A stretch of 64,000 nt of DNA from Lethocerus indicus (GCA_019843655.1 JACDQD010000010.1:6369637-6433636), one strand, 5' to 3'. Positions 11,001 to 23,269 are shown, numbered from the stretch's first letter. Made by a program: numbers and translations. Notes: generated by a model not told the origin, from the sequence alone.

Positions 11001-12910
11001 AGTTACAATGCAAGAGTAATATTTGCGGGCAGCACGCTTCATCGGCTTCGGTATCTTATTACTTGCACAATGCTACCGGTGTTAGCGACAACGTGAAACC
11101 GAGAAAGTCCAGAATGTTTTTCATTCCTCTTCTTGCGCGTTGCGATGGCCGTTGGACGACGTCAAGACGTACGGTCATGTTAATGTAAGTTGACATTGAT
11201 CCCGTTCGCGGTCACGATACCGTAGAGTTTCCGAGTCACGCGTTCCGAAATATGTCGGCGCGCGGATCGAAGTTTTAGCATAAATTTTTGCAAGTCCCAG
11301 GGCGTCGACGGAATTACCTCGGCTAACGAATTCAACTCCCCGCTCGGTGTATCCCGCTGGCCGGGGAATCGTGACCGGGTAAACGCGGCGCGGTTTGTTC
11401 AGTCTGAAACGGGGCGTAAAACGCGAATTTACAGCTCAAGTTCATAAAGGCAGTAAAATCCGTTCGTGGCCCCGTACGCCGCTGTAAATTGCAATCACCG
11501 CGGTCCACGTCCATTGGGCGGCCCTCATATTGCCAGGATTTAAAATTCTGACCTCGCTTGGATTCGTAGCTTAACCAGGTTATATCGTGGGCAGAATTAC
11601 GTTAGAACTAAATAGTTTAAGCCCCCATTAGAAACGGCGTACGAGCCATTTTACCTTCTGTAATAATTATTGATCCTAATGAATTTATCTTTCCACAAAT
11701 TCATCATATTGCGTTTGAACAATTTTATTAATATTACACTACATGATAACAAATATCAACAATTAGGAACAGTAAGCTTGACTAATAAAAATGTCTTAGG
11801 ATCCTGAAGGCAGGAAGAACTTTCTTGGCCTACTCAGAAGTAGTTGATATTATTAATCCTTATTTTAAGTTTTGGATTTGAATAAAAAATACAAGGTTAT
11901 AATAATTAGAGGACCATAATTAATTTTTCTTAATTTAATTTCAGCAGGTCTCAAGGACAAAGCGAGTATCTTCTGATGTGAAGCGATTTGATTCTCTGTA
12001 CCGTGCAATTCATTATATTAAAGAAGCTGTCACAAATTCATTTTCATATGGAGTTTCAAGCGTAAATTATTAAGAATTCAATTGTTGATTGATCCAGAAT
12101 ATTAGATGCAGACCAGTCGCTCCACAACCCGTCCCACGCGGCATCGAATCCGGCGCACGCCGAACGCCTTCCATTTTCAAGTTATGCTGTCCCGCAATGC
12201 GCCCAGCGCCTTCCGTTTTCGCGGACGCCGCTTCGCACATACCGCCTAGACGAGGTGATGAATTTAGGAAAAAAAATAAAAAATGAGAAACTATACCGCT
12301 CTTTTAGCATAATAGCAATTGCAATACTGTACGTCGATGAAGCAGATCATCAAATATTGAATTAGATCTTCTTAGAATATATATTTTCTAAATTATAAAC
12401 TTTAAGCTTGTAAAACTTTTTGCCGCTAAATATTTATTATTTGTGCTTAATTAAGGTCGTCAAAATGATTATTTTTAGGGTAAAAAATTAGGAACAAGAA
12501 ATCCTGTAACGATTACTTCCGATCCTGTATTGTTTTAAGAAAAGGCTTCTGGCTGATTGAAAAGCGAACTTTGGAGAAACTAGTTATATGTGTAATATCA
12601 GCTTGTTGCAAGCAGGAATCGAGGAGTTTGACTCCTGTTTCTATTAAAAATTAAGAGTTCAAGTTTAGGTTTCGATATCTTTAAAGAAAATCGGTCTGCC
12701 CATTGTTCCCGTGTCGGCTAAATATAGACGGGGGATTAGCTTAGAGGTATATTAGCCAAGGAGGCAATGAACCGTGTGGCCCGGGTGTTGCACAACGGAG
12801 CTGCAGCGGCTGCAGCGCCGGTGGCAGACTGTGGGCGGACCCGCCGTGTGGGTGATTTTAACGCATATACCACGGCGGCGGGGTATCCTTGAATTTCGTC
12901 CGGGGCGAAA
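11001..12910. other. No recognisable gene
   Basis: AT-rich DNA with GC-rich patches at about 11200-11520 and 12105-12250. At 12731-12747 GGGGATTAGCTTAGAGG resembles a tRNA 5' half with an A box, but no B box follows at the right distance. I do not call a tRNA or SINE. Confidence 0.5.
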
Positions 12911-12914
12911 AACT

Positions 12915-13475
12915 TACTTTAAATCGCCTATTCACTCCCAGCGAAAACACCTCTACCTCATAGAAAGTTGGTACAGGAAATGGAGGATTAAGTTCAATTG
13001 CCAAAAAGTCTTCGCGTTACTTTTACTTTGAGAAGAGCAACTTGTCCTCCCGTTTTCCTGAACCGGTCCCAACTTCCTATTGAAAATCGAGTACAAGACT
13101 GAAACGTACAGAAAGGAAACGACGCTACAAATTATTACTAAGACTCCTCGACTACAGATCCAAACTACTACTCACGAACCGGCTATTAATTTACAACTGC
13201 GTACTGAAACCTATCTGGGCCTACGGAATCGAACTGTGGGGATCCACCGAGCCGTCTAATTCTTATAGACTCAATACTTGCAATCCATAATCCTTCGTAA
13301 AATTACCAACGCCCCACCGTATGTCTCTAACAGAATAATTCACAATGAGCGTTCGAGAATTCTACAATCACCTTCCCGAAAAGCGACCTGAGTAAGGGCA
13401 GGAGCAGTACCATCATTGGGTGGCTTCTCCTTCAAGAGTTCAGTGAGTGAGTGTTAAGTAAGAGCATCACTAGAT
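12915..13475 (+). mobile_element. Jockey-type non-LTR retrotransposon, 3' relic (first of tandem pair)
   Basis: Translations in alternating frames give the characteristic C-terminal reverse-transcriptase segments of arthropod Jockey elements: IESWYRKWRIKFN near 12960, VTFTLRRATCPPVFLN near 13010-13060, and NCVLKPIWAYGIELWGS near 13190-13245. Several frameshifts and stops lie between them. The 3' end carries ATCATTGGGTGG, a sequence also found in the 3' UTR of the two other relics in this window. The element is heavily 5'-truncated, as is usual for target-primed insertion. Confidence 0.8.
12950..13400 (+). pseudogene. Jockey reverse transcriptase C-terminal fragment, frameshifted
   Basis: This is the coding remnant within the first tandem relic. 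It would encode the thumb/connection region of the non-LTR reverse transcriptase (second ORF of Jockey, which copies element RNA at a nicked chromosomal target). The recognisable pieces are IESWYRKWRIKFN, then TFTLRRATCPPVFLN in another frame, then LLTNRLLIYNCVLKPIWAY followed by GIELWGSTEP, then a decayed analogue of the 'APxYVSNRxIH' block near 13310-13350. At least three frame changes separate them. The catalytic palm motif (F/Y-A-D-D) would lie upstream and is absent. It is non-functional. Confidence 0.75.
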
Positions 13476-13595
13476 ACAATCTAAAAAATTGTAGTTTTTA
13501 AATAGACCTATTAAATCCGTCTGGAAGACCTTTCGAAAGTTCGACTGACGTAGGATACCCAGTATCATTTTAATATAAATTACCTAGACCAAATT

Positions 13596-14281
13596 TTCGT
13601 CGACAGCCTTGCCCTCCTGTTCAGTTCAACAATGCTCCTATTCCCACCCAACAGCAGGCTCGCTACCTGGGGCTCTACAGAGACAAAATATTCACGTGGA
13701 ATCCCCATACGCGACTCAAAAGAACAGACCTCAATCGCAAATTTGGACTGCTGAGACCTCTTTTGAAAAAGACATCAAAACTTACAACAGACAACAAACT
13801 GATAATATACAAATCTATTTTAAAACCGACATGGACTTACGGAATAGAGCTATGGGGTTCCGCCAAGAAATCCGACATCGCCCGCATCCAGAGATTCCAG
13901 TCAAAAGTCCTTCGTACCATCCTTAATGCTCCCCCGGTATGTTTCTAACCGAACAATCCATAATGACCTCAACATACCGACAGTCGACGAAGTCGCAAAA
14001 TCACGCTTCCTTAAATTCCACTCCGCCTCTCTCACATCTAAATCCACTCGTTTCAGGGTCCCTTTCCTCTGTTTCCCATCCATTATCTCCCCCGCGTCGG
14101 CTCAAACGCCACTGGCACAGAGATCTTCTTAGTCCGAAGCCGTAAACTGTTCACGTGACAAAAGTGCCATAATTGGGTGGCCCCTTTTATCGACACATTC
14201 ACGTGAATAGAAAACACTGAACATTTGTACCAATAACTATATGTAGTTGATTGTACAAAAATAAAAAAGGTTAAAAAAAAA
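13596..14281 (+). mobile_element. Jockey-type non-LTR retrotransposon, 3' relic (second of tandem pair)
   Basis: A better-preserved 3' end of a related Jockey element begins abruptly at about 13600. It contains a continuous reverse-transcriptase tail to about 13940, a frameshift, then the rest to about 14130. The 3' UTR contains GTGCCATAATTGGGTGG, a TTGATTGTACAAAA block, and an A-rich terminus at 14256-14281. The 29.1-kb relic shares this UTR closely. The 5' truncation and A-rich tail are typical of target-primed insertion. Confidence 0.88.
13601..14132 (+). pseudogene. Jockey reverse transcriptase C-terminal fragment, one frameshift
   Basis: Reading from about 13601, the frame gives ARYLGLYRDKIFTWNPH (the Jockey 'YLGLxLDxxLTWxxH' block), LKKTSKLTTDNKLIIYKSIL, then KPTWTYGIELWGSAKKSDIA and QRFQSKVLRTILNAP. 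An extra base in the C-run at about 13930-13935 throws this frame into a stop. The next frame continues with RYVSNRTIHNDLNIPTVDEV. The equivalent position in the 29-kb copy lacks the insertion and stays open, which supports a single-base indel. The palm catalytic motif is upstream of the truncation and missing. The product would be the distal part of the ORF2 polymerase; the copy is dead. Confidence 0.85.
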
Positions 14282-14283
14282 TT

Positions 14284-15261
14284 TTCTCATCAGCCAGCCT
14301 CACGTTTCATATTCGATACTGTTCTCGGACATTATAATTCCTGCGTCCTTTAGTTAAATTTACTGGTGTATTATCTCCAAATAACTTATTTTAAGACGTC
14401 AATAATACGTTTATAATTCTTTTGCGGGTTACACTACCCCCCAATCAATTCGAATTCGAAGGGAATAGGAATAACTCCGGAACTGAAGAAATTAGTACTG
14501 AGAGTAATGAGAGGTAAGGAGAAATTTGGTTGAAAGGTTATGTTAGTCGCGAGGAATCAATGTATATAGTTGGATAAATATATATAATTTATTTTGGTCG
14601 CAAATCAGGAATGGGTTGGATTCGTACTCGAGAATGACTCTAAATGTATTCCTAGTTGTTTCGTTGGTCGATTTTATAACGTTCGTCTCATTGCGGATAA
14701 TTCTATAGGTTGGGGCGGTTACACAAGGACGTTTTCCTTCGAAAATATCGGCCAAGACCCCCCCCGGCGATAGACCCCCGTCTGAGGGGTACGGACAAAG
14801 GAGGACTTGGAACCGGGGACTTGGAGGCTTGAACCTTGAGCGAGAGGTCCGCCTCAACCCGCCAACCACACCCCACTTTAACCCGGATGCCTGTTCGATG
14901 ATTGCATTTCTTAATGAATGTCTCAGGCGTTCAATTGAGCTCAAATGGAAAACATTCATTACTCTCATTTAGTTATCGCAGTGAATGGACCCGGTATACA
15001 TCATACGGTCTGTCTGTGCAAACGTATTGGTAATAATTACTGTAAGAGTCCGATCTATCAAACCGCCTACGGTTTGATAACTGAGAAATATACGCTAACG
15101 TCATAACGATATTGAACCTAAGTCTTAATATGATATATCTCATACAGTATATCACATATTCATTGTTGATTAAATCCTATTTGTTAATTAAATTTCAAAT
15201 TTTCGGGATGGCGCAGAAACTTGGAGGCTGTGTATGAAGCCGAGGTGTTTTCGAACAAAAT
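14284..15261. other. No recognisable gene
   Basis: AT-rich sequence with a GC-rich patch at 14740-14900. The minus-strand open frame over 14543-14968 shows no recognisable domain. Confidence 0.5.
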
Positions 15262-15275
15262 TTACAGTTAATACT

Positions 15276-15447
15276 GTCGATTTCGTGTGTTTCTGTCCCC
15301 TCTCGCTGGTTTGTCTTTTGCTAGACCGGTTTCGGCTGCTCTCCATCTTCAATAGCGGTGTTACGCACTTAGGCACTTAGGCAGAAACACACGAAATCTA
15401 CGGTGTTCCAACCCCTCGCAGAGGACATAACAGGTATGTTAAACTAG
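15276..15447 (+). repeat. Hairpin repeat, copy 4, with 14-bp target duplication
   Basis: This is a short copy. It has the left arm from CGATTTCGTGTGTTTCTGTC through CCATCTTCAATAGCGG, a collapsed centre (GCACTTAGGCACTTAGG), then the outer right arm to GGTATGTTAAACTAG. The direct repeat TTACAGTTAATACT is at 15262-15275 and 15448-15461, exact and adjacent to both ends. Confidence 0.92.
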
Positions 15448-15531
15448 TTACAGTTAATACTTTTTTCAATATATCTTTGTCGGTTTGTAATATTTTTTAA
15501 TACGTCTTATGTGATCTTACAGTAATTTTCT

Positions 15532-15580
15532 CGATCTTCTGTCCCCTCTCGCCGGATTTTTTTTTCCTAGACCGGTTCTG
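15532..15580 (+). repeat. Decayed hairpin-repeat fragment
   Basis: TTCTGTCCCCTCTCGCCGG followed by CCTAGACCGGTTCTG matches the left arm of the family. The rest is absent. Confidence 0.65.
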
Positions 15581-15582
15581 TA

Positions 15583-18500
15583 CAATAAAAACGGAATTGA
15601 CATGCAATACATGATATCCATTGAAAGCGTCTCGTGCACGATGGCCTTCAAGAGGGGGAGGGAGGTGAGCGATGCGTCTGGGCCTAGGTCGGGCTGAATA
15701 ATTTTCAGATTAAAGCCGAGAACTCCGAGGCCGAGACCGCCATTATCCATTCAAGAGGTCTTCGGAGGAGGAGTGGCAACCTCGAGAATAAAGGAGAGAG
15801 ACCCCAATGGTCGCCGCCCGATGGGGGCATCTTTCATATTCAGCCGCGGTACTGATCGGCAATAAATGAACGAATCTAAAAACACGAGCTGGTCCCCATT
15901 AAATAAATGCGCGGCCGTAAGTTACAACTATTGTTCCGTTCTTTTAAACAACGTCGCGATTGCGTTGTTCAAACGGACAGCCGTATTAATACGGCCCTAC
16001 AACGATAGGTTAATGCGTTATCTAATTTGTCATCACTCGGTCTCCAAAGTCCTATTTGGCCTTAACCCGTACACGCCTTTCGCCTACTCGAAATCGCAGG
16101 CGTTCCCCCCAGTTATATCACTGTTGTACAGTATTTATTAATAGCATATTTCAGTATAATTTAGCCAACTAACCGAAGAAGGTGCACAAATATAGATATC
16201 AGTGATTATACTGGATATATTTTTATATCGATTGTCACGGGCCAGCTCATTATTTCGTGCAGCCATTTTCCTCCCCATCGAAAGCGAAGTCTGTAACTGT
16301 CTATGTAACGCGCGACGAGAACACCTAACGAACACAATACTTGTGTGTGTACTTACCGTACTCTTGCGACACATAATATCGCGGGCTTCCGTTCTCGTGT
16401 CGTACCCGAATGGCCGCCGGACCGGAACAGCCTCCGGGTAACCGATTGTGCAAAACCCATTCACTCACCGGCGTTATTCACCCAATGACGTAGCTCCTGG
16501 AAACGATTACAAGAGCCTTCATTCGTACAAATGGATACTCACTAACACCCCCAAAATTATGACCTAAATCTTCTCTTAAGTATAATTAATGTAATACAGG
16601 AAATTATTTTCAGTTGTATCCAGATTAAGAAAAATTTGTCTGCCCACGTTATCGACTTCTGATGTCCCCCTATGGTCGAAGATAAAGCCTCCTTTTTTTT
16701 CCCCCAATGTTTTTATCGTTTGGCAACTATCAGAGTAGACACCTTGCCCCTGTACAACCCGAGCAACGTGAAAGCGTAATTATGATGGATTGCCTGTCCC
16801 GAAGAGAGGAAGTAATTAAGTACGTGACCCCCGAGAGTATTCTCGACCGAGGGCGTATAAAAGCGGTGTACTTGAGATTGGGGATAATTTAAAGGTCAAG
16901 AGTCCGCCGATTAAGCAGCGTAATTTCCGACATGCATTTTTTCCGGCGCTCAGAAATTAGAAATGAAGTCCGCCTTGGTACAGCCAGATCCAGGGGTCAT
17001 TTAATTTGTTGTGTATTATGTCTCGATTCTTCTACATTTTAGTCTCATTTTAGCAATTTTAGAAAATTTGTAATTTGAATGGATAAGTTTATCCAAAAAC
17101 AATTAATTGGAACTGATAATGAACAACTTCAACATAAAATCTACGGACTATAAATCGGTTAATGTCTTGAAAGCAAAATATAGTTCAGTAATAAATACCC
17201 AATTCGCAGTATTCCTCTATGCTTGTCCAACTAAATAATTTCTGCCCTTCAAAACCTTAAAATTTACAACCAGAAATTAACACCCGTAATAACGGCGTTT
17301 TGGTTATTTCCAATGCAGAAAGGTGCCCGCGAAACAAATTAATAGAGGCTTCAAAAAATGTTTACGAGAGAGAGAGACAACAATTCAGGCAGCTGATCAT
17401 ATTTCTTGGGGGAAAAAGCCGGTTCCAAATCCCCGAGTTTCGGTACCTTTTTGTGGTCGGTTACGGCTACCTGCGGGCGCAACGCGTTGCCGTCCCCCCA
17501 CAAACCGTCGGGCAGGTAGAAAAATCACATGCCCAACATCTCTTGTAGACCGGTAGCCGAGGATGGAAGTCATTAGGGACCTGGAACTATCTCAGGGTCT
17601 AGAGAATTGGGTCCCAATAACAGCATCGAATCAGGCGAGGAGTTACATAAAATTGATAGATTTCCCTCTTTAAAATTAAAAAACGATGATATTCGAGTAT
17701 ATATACGGCTTATCGCCACCGTCAGCAGGGTAATGGTCAATGGGAAGTACTGCTATCCAACCATAACTTACTAATAATAAAATTTTTTTATTGTGCAAGT
17801 TAATTATATTAGTTATAGGTACAACGGGTGTCAACGATGATCGCTGACATGACCGTCTAGGTAGAAGATAATTTTAATAAATTTTTTCCATTCCATTCAT
17901 TAATCCAGTTGAGCGGCTTCAACTTCATCCCAAAGAAGGACCTTCTCAGGAACTTTAGCTCCAGGACTTTGGGAGTACATCCATCTTCGTGTCCTCAGCA
18001 AGAGTGGTGATATTTGAAATATGAAAGTATTACGTATACCTCGTAAATGGCAGGGACGAATTCATTGAAGCGATTGGAAATATTTCTGCCTTAAAAGAAC
18101 TGTGGTCCGGCGTGTATTGGCTGCTTCAAATTGGATCGCACAATTTCGATTAGGCCGATTGAAAAATCCGAAAATGGGAGGAACGCTTCGAATCCCGAGA
18201 ATTACGATCGTAAATGAGTTTCCGGCGCCCATTGACAACCATAAATTTCTCTGTTTTAAACACACTGAGACCACCCCTATTGCACATCGCCGTTCCAAGC
18301 GGGACCCCGCGTATCAATGCAAATGCTGATGGTAGGCCGGGGGCGGGAGTGGGAGGAGGGGTTGGGACTCATTTGCATTTTTCAATTCGTTCTCCAGAAG
18401 GACCTCCCACGCGGTTATATCTCCTCTGGAGGAGATAAAAAAAAATACGTATCTATTGTATGCGAATCTGACAAAATAAATAAATCCGATATTCTATTGT

Positions 18501-18790
18501 CGCGGTCGCAAATTATACTTTTCTCGCTTGTTCTTTCGCCGTACCTGGAAAAATCCTTGTTCTGCTTTTTTTTCAATCTCCTTTCGGCCAGATGTCTGCG
18601 ATCGGAGGCCGTTTTTAAATCTCGAATACCGAAATTACCGAGAATTTCTCTGTCTGGACGGAGTCGGCTACAGAAGAACAGTTAAAACGTCTTCAGCAAG
18701 TCCGTTGTGTTGAGGGCATCTGTCCACTAATGATGAACAATTTGAGCAGCCCTCAGATAAAATCTCATCTAATAATTTTTGCTATCGTCA
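15583..18790. other. No recognisable gene
   Basis: Long stretch without a recognisable gene or transposon. GC-rich open patches occur near 15640-15800, 16240-16440 and 17400-17550. Frames there overlap on both strands and show no domain. Confidence 0.5.
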
Positions 18791-18793
18791 AGC

Positions 18794-18830
18794 AAGACCT
18801 GTTTCGGCTTCTCGCCGTCCTCAGTAGAGT
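18794..18830 (+). repeat. Decayed hairpin-repeat fragment
   Basis: AAGACCTGTTTCGGCTTCTC followed by GCCGTCCTCAGTAGAG is a diverged match to the left-arm core. No partner arm is seen. Confidence 0.5.
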
Positions 18831-18839
18831 TACTACAGT

Positions 18840-19358
18840 AAATTAGTGAAGCAAGTGAAGTAAATTAGTGTATTTTATAACATTATAGCCCCAGGCTTGT
18901 TAACGTCAAGTGCATGTAAACTGAAGCTCCCATCGTTGTACAGCATGACTTTCAACTGATCGCTAATTGCTTCGCTAACTAATTGTACGCGATTTAATGA
19001 CACGGTGTTCAACTTCGGCAACTCGTGTCGTTCGGCAGCGCAATAACCGCCCCCGGGTCTAATGCCACCGATATCTGTAACAGGGCATATCGGCAGTAAT
19101 TGCTATTGGACGCAGCCGCATGACCTTTTCCTCTGGACACTCCGACTGAAATTCCGCGCCCCTCACTAGGACGTGTTTTACGACCGCAACGCGTCGATTG
19201 CTTTCGAATCGTTGCTGTAGATCGGAAATCGATCAGCGGACAACACAATTAACTGATAATCAAGCTTACACAACAGAATTCCCGGTAAGAAATGAAACAG
19301 AAACATTTCCATAGGACAGGAGCGATAGTGCCATCAAAGGCTCCAATCCACTAAATAT
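18840..19358. other. No recognisable gene
   Basis: Unique sequence, with the region 19005-19245 GC-rich. No features found. Confidence 0.5.
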
Positions 19359-19360
19359 TA

Positions 19361-19565
19361 CGTGTGCCCAAAAGTAATCAACAATTTGATAAGATGTATT
19401 TTGGTCTTGAGTTGTTCTTCAAGAGGGGAATCAAAAATTTGCCGGAAAAGTGGCAGAGAGTTGTCGATAATATTGCTGAATATATAGTAGATTAATAATT
19501 AAAGTTTCTTTTTAACAATATAAAATGAATTCCAAATTCAAAATGTTGATTACTTTTGGGTACCC
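19361..19565 (+). mobile_element. Miniature mariner (Tc1/mariner superfamily)
   Basis: This 205-bp element is flanked by TA (19359-19360 and 19566-19567), the target duplication of mariners. Its inverted ends share CCCAAAAGTAATCAACA, followed by (A/T)TTTGA, so the terminal repeats are about 28 bp with two or three differences near the tips. Between them is the last part of a mariner transposase in frame, ending at a natural stop. The element is an internal-deletion derivative that keeps both ends. Confidence 0.88.
19394..19495 (+). pseudogene. Mariner transposase, C-terminal 33 codons
   Basis: The frame reads MYFGLELFFKRGIKNLPEKW then QRVVDNIAEYIVD and a TAA. The phrase 'FxxRGIxxLPxKWQxVVDxxGxYxxD' is the standard end of mariner transposases, just after the catalytic core. 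The frame joins directly to the left terminal repeat, so everything upstream has been deleted, including the HTH DNA-binding region and the D,D34D catalytic triad. The ATG at 19394 is probably an internal methionine and not the original start. There are no stops or frameshifts in the retained part, so the deletion derivative is not very old or arose from a young parent. Confidence 0.85.
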
Positions 19566-19567
19566 TA

Positions 19568-21947
19568 ATATAATTATAAAATTGTAGTCGTGACTTAAAA
19601 TTTAAAAATGTTGTAATTATGCCCAGTATCTTGAGTTGATGGATTATACTGTAGCAATCCGATTAGTTGTCATTTCACCTAACATCTACAGTCAAATTAC
19701 TAATGATGTGAATTTTGTGCATTTTTCTGTCATTGCCATTCGCAAACCTACAGAAGCGTCGCTTCGGGTTCGATTTCATTTCCATTTGTATCTTTCTTTT
19801 TATCAATTATCCCTTATTTGAATATTGTTTAGGAGTCACATGAATAATGAATGGATGATTACGCAGAGAAGCGTAAAACAGTAAATATAAATATGTAATG
19901 TCGATATTTTTTTCATACAATTTTCTTCCCCCCTGAACATGGTCACCGGCAACAACGGGCCTTTTCAACTTCATAACCGGTTGCATTTCGGTCTAGTTTT
20001 TCGCTGTATTATTTTTCTACGTTTCTCAAATCGCTTTCCCCCGAATAAAATCAGACCCGGTTTTGAAACAGGGAACGCCGCCTTTCTTATTGTGTTAGGT
20101 TGGGCGATTGATCGATAATACCGCCGACCTTAAAGGGGGAGGGATCGGCGTCAGATCAAACACGGTTAAAGGTCAAGAAAAAGGGCCCCCTGTACACAAT
20201 GTACGGGTGAACTACTTCCAAAGGTCGCCCATATCGCCAGTCGCCTACGGTAATTACTACCGTTTCTTGTAGTGTCTTGTTACTTCTCCTCAGTTGTGAC
20301 GATATAAATTGTGCTTGGAACGAAAAAAAGGCTTCCCTATTAAAAACCTCGAAAGGACTGATCGTGGAAGACCTTACTGAAAAGCACATACGGGAACCAA
20401 CTAACTACCCCAGTCTAATGGCATCATATAATTAATGACTATATTTATTCAGTTACCTAAATACCTACAGGATATTTGTTTGATAACACATAGTAACATG
20501 TATTGTAAACGTACATAACCCAAAATTGACAGATAAAAATTTTATACCGGAATCCTAGCCCATCCCCTGAGCTATACAATTTGGAATACTTGTCTTTGTA
20601 CTTATACACATACAGTATTTTGTACATATTGCAGCTCTCACGGCTTACCATTTTCAGATATATATATTTTGAAAATTTCATTCGAACAGTTTTATTGAAA
20701 ATACAAGGCCTCTACACATATATACGTGTGTACTCCCATGGTACGAATATACTCATATCCGCATAGGTATTAAAAATGAATAATTACAATGTTTGAGAAA
20801 TCAAATAAAATTATGATCAATTAAGTCAAAGTCGTAATGATTTAAATACTTAAGGATAAAGTGTGTATCTGATGTTGAACTATAGTCCCTAAATTTGTTG
20901 TTTTCGGATTCCCAGACACCTTAATATTTTTACGCCTTCCTTACCCCACAGGAAAAAGGTGATTTGTGTAGCGTTTCCCAATATATAGTGGAAACGCCCT
21001 GACAGCTCGGAGATACGTTTTTTTCTACTGACCTCCACCGCCTCAAAACGTGTAAATAGTATGAAAACTGGAGGCAGATTTGTTTTTTTTCACGATCATG
21101 AAATATCATGACCGCGATTGATCCCCTTTTTGCCGAAGGCCAGGTCCGCTTTCGATTTACGAAAAACGCCCCCGACAATAAATTTCGGGCTATTTTAAAT
21201 CACGACAATATTTATATACGTAGGAAGGAGTTATGAAGTACATGAAAAATGGACGATAATGGCATAATTTGTTGAACCGTTAAAAGCTAATTGATGTATG
21301 AAAAAATTCCAAAATGCTAGACATATATATTCAGTTTTATTTCACATTATTTTACTTCATTCTTCAACATGACTATATAAAATAACCCTAGTGATTTTCC
21401 GTCGAAAATCGTTATTGTCTCGGCCACATCGCCGGTAGTGATTACGTTGCATTGATATTAGCTGCGATAGCGGTGACGTTATACTGCGGCTGCAACAGAC
21501 GCCGATGACGAAACTGGGCAAAAATGAACAAATACGACCGTGAACATTCACGAAACCAGATTTTAATATTGGAATACGGCGGTTGAAAGGTCGAAACCGG
21601 TCACAGAGGATTAGTAATTAGTGATTAGTATCACTTAATCATCGGCTCAACCTTGAATAGGTCGGTTATTGGTTTACTGGATTATCACAGCTACCAGTGG
21701 TATATTAATGCAGTGACACGACCTTCACTGTTACCGATGAGTAACCTTTAAGCCCGCTTAAAGACTTCGTGATTGCTCTTATCTTGAACAAGAGGTCATC
21801 TTGTCATTGTCAAATTGGCCGGAGCCTACAATAGGCGCCGGCCTGCGAATTGTGAGCTGGACACTGTTGTGTTTCGCGTAGCTACATTTGCATTGTGGAT
21901 TACTAGTGGGATTACTCATATAAGTGGGCGTGATAGCGGGGAGCGAT
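19568..21947. other. No recognisable gene
   Basis: AT-rich DNA. I found no recognisable gene, RNA or transposon terminus. Open frames here are short and unlike known proteins. Confidence 0.5.
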
Positions 21948-21972
21948 ACACACACACACACACACACACACA
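21948..21972. repeat. CA microsatellite
   Basis: 25 bp of uninterrupted AC units. Confidence 0.95.
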
Positions 21973-22003
21973 GACTCGCGGCCTGTGAGAAACAGCGGCT
22001 GAG

Positions 22004-22062
22004 GCCCTCCCTCTCTCCCTCCCTCCCTCCATCATCACTCCCTCTCTCCATCCCTCCAGCCA
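22004..22062. repeat. CCCT/CT-rich low-complexity tract
   Basis: Tandem CCCT and CTCT units with a few interruptions. Confidence 0.85.
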
Positions 22063-22310
22063 CACTCCAGCTCTGACCTTTGCCTGAGGAGAAATCTGAA
22101 TATAGCTCCGCTCTCCGCGGCTAAATGTTAAAGAAAACTGGAAGCGGACCGACCTTAAACGGGAAAACGCCCTTCAACTATCGGCGGCCGATGGGCATTG
22201 CGATTCGCGGAAAAGCTTGAGACCCGTCGCACATGATGGGTTAGACGAAGTTTCCGGAATGAGCTCGAAACCCGTTCGGACTGGGAGATAGGCCAATGTA
22301 AAATCTAAAA

Positions 22311-22740
22311 TGCGGTTTTTAGGACCAAATATCGGGTTTTTAGTCGCACAATCGGCCAAAAATTCGATTTTAAGGCCCAAAATCGGCCCAAATATGCGGT
22401 TTTTAGGCCCACATATGAGGTTTTTAGTGGTTAAATCGGCCATAAATTCGGTTTTTATGCGCAATATCGGCCCAAAAATGCTGTTTTTAGTCCCAAAAAT
22501 GCTTATTTTCGGCCCAAAACTGGTGATTCAGGCGCAAAATGCCCAAGTATGCGGTTTTTAGGCCCAAAAATAGGGTTTTTGACGAAAAATTGGCCCAAAA
22601 ATGCGGTTTTCAGGCTGAAAAATTGAGTTTTTAGACGAAAAATCGAACAAAAAATGCAGTTATTAGGCGCAAAATTGGCCCAAAAATTCGGTTTTTAGGC
22701 TTTTAGATTTTTGGCGGATCGACAAATATTTTTCAAAACC
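22311..22740 (+). repeat. Degenerate tandem repeat, GGTTTTTAGGCCCAAAAAT unit
   Basis: About a dozen imperfect units of roughly 30-35 bp. Each has a GGTTTTTAGG core and a GGCCCAAAAAT core, with variable joins such as ATCGGCC. A related block lies at 26588-26815 in the opposite orientation. The array is non-coding; frames through it are artefacts of the repeat. Confidence 0.85.
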
Positions 22741-22802
22741 TAAATTTTCGATTTTCAACCCCCTGTTCACAGGGCAAGTGTAACTTGCCTATAGGCGATA
22801 GG

Positions 22803-22966
22803 TTTTGGATGTTTTTTGGGCATCTTCACTGCAGTGTCACTGTCACGTGTACTGCGACATCTAAAGTGCCATAGTAACTTAAACCGCAACTGAAGACGGC
22901 GATCCGCCGAAACCGGTGGATCGAAAGACCAAACCGGCGAGAGGAGACAGCAACACGCGGAATCTA
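22803..22966. repeat. Hairpin repeat, copy 5, left-truncated
   Basis: This copy starts in the loop (TTTGGATGTTTTTTGGGCAT, then CACTGTCACGTGTACTG). It passes CTGAAGACGGCGATCCGCCG and AAACCGGTGG to the outer arm GGCGAGAGGAGACAG and ends near GGAATCTAAC. The left arm is missing. No clear target duplication. The GAGCAGC segment has mutated to GATCCGC. Confidence 0.8.
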
Positions 22967-23169
22967 ACTTTAATTGTTATTGCTTTATTTCTGGTTCTTA
23001 AACACGGAAGCACATTGACTTGAGGCGTTTTTCCGCTTTTCCAGCTCTGCTTTTAGTCTGCTAAAATACTGTAGCCGGGGGGGAACAGTCATCTGTTGGT
23101 TCGGCTTTGTGACTGAGCAGGATGAAAGCCGGTTCTGTTAGTGCGGTCTCTCTCCCCTCCACACTCCGC

Positions 23170-23252
23170 CGTCACACTCTCCCTCCCTCTCTCTCTCTCT
23201 CTCTCTCTCCTCCCTCACTCCCTCTCTCTACCCCTCTCTCTCTCTCTCCCGT
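23170..23252. repeat. TC-rich microsatellite
   Basis: CT/CCCT units (about 80 bp) with interruptions. The tract lies immediately upstream of the candidate promoter at 23.27 kb. CT/GA tracts are common near arthropod promoters. Confidence 0.9.
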
Positions 23253-23269
23253 TCCCGTAGTGGCCGGCC

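Noticed and set aside
12731..12790. tRNA gene or SINE at GGGGATTAGCTTAGAGG
   Set aside because: A-box-like 5' half only; no B box and no cloverleaf.
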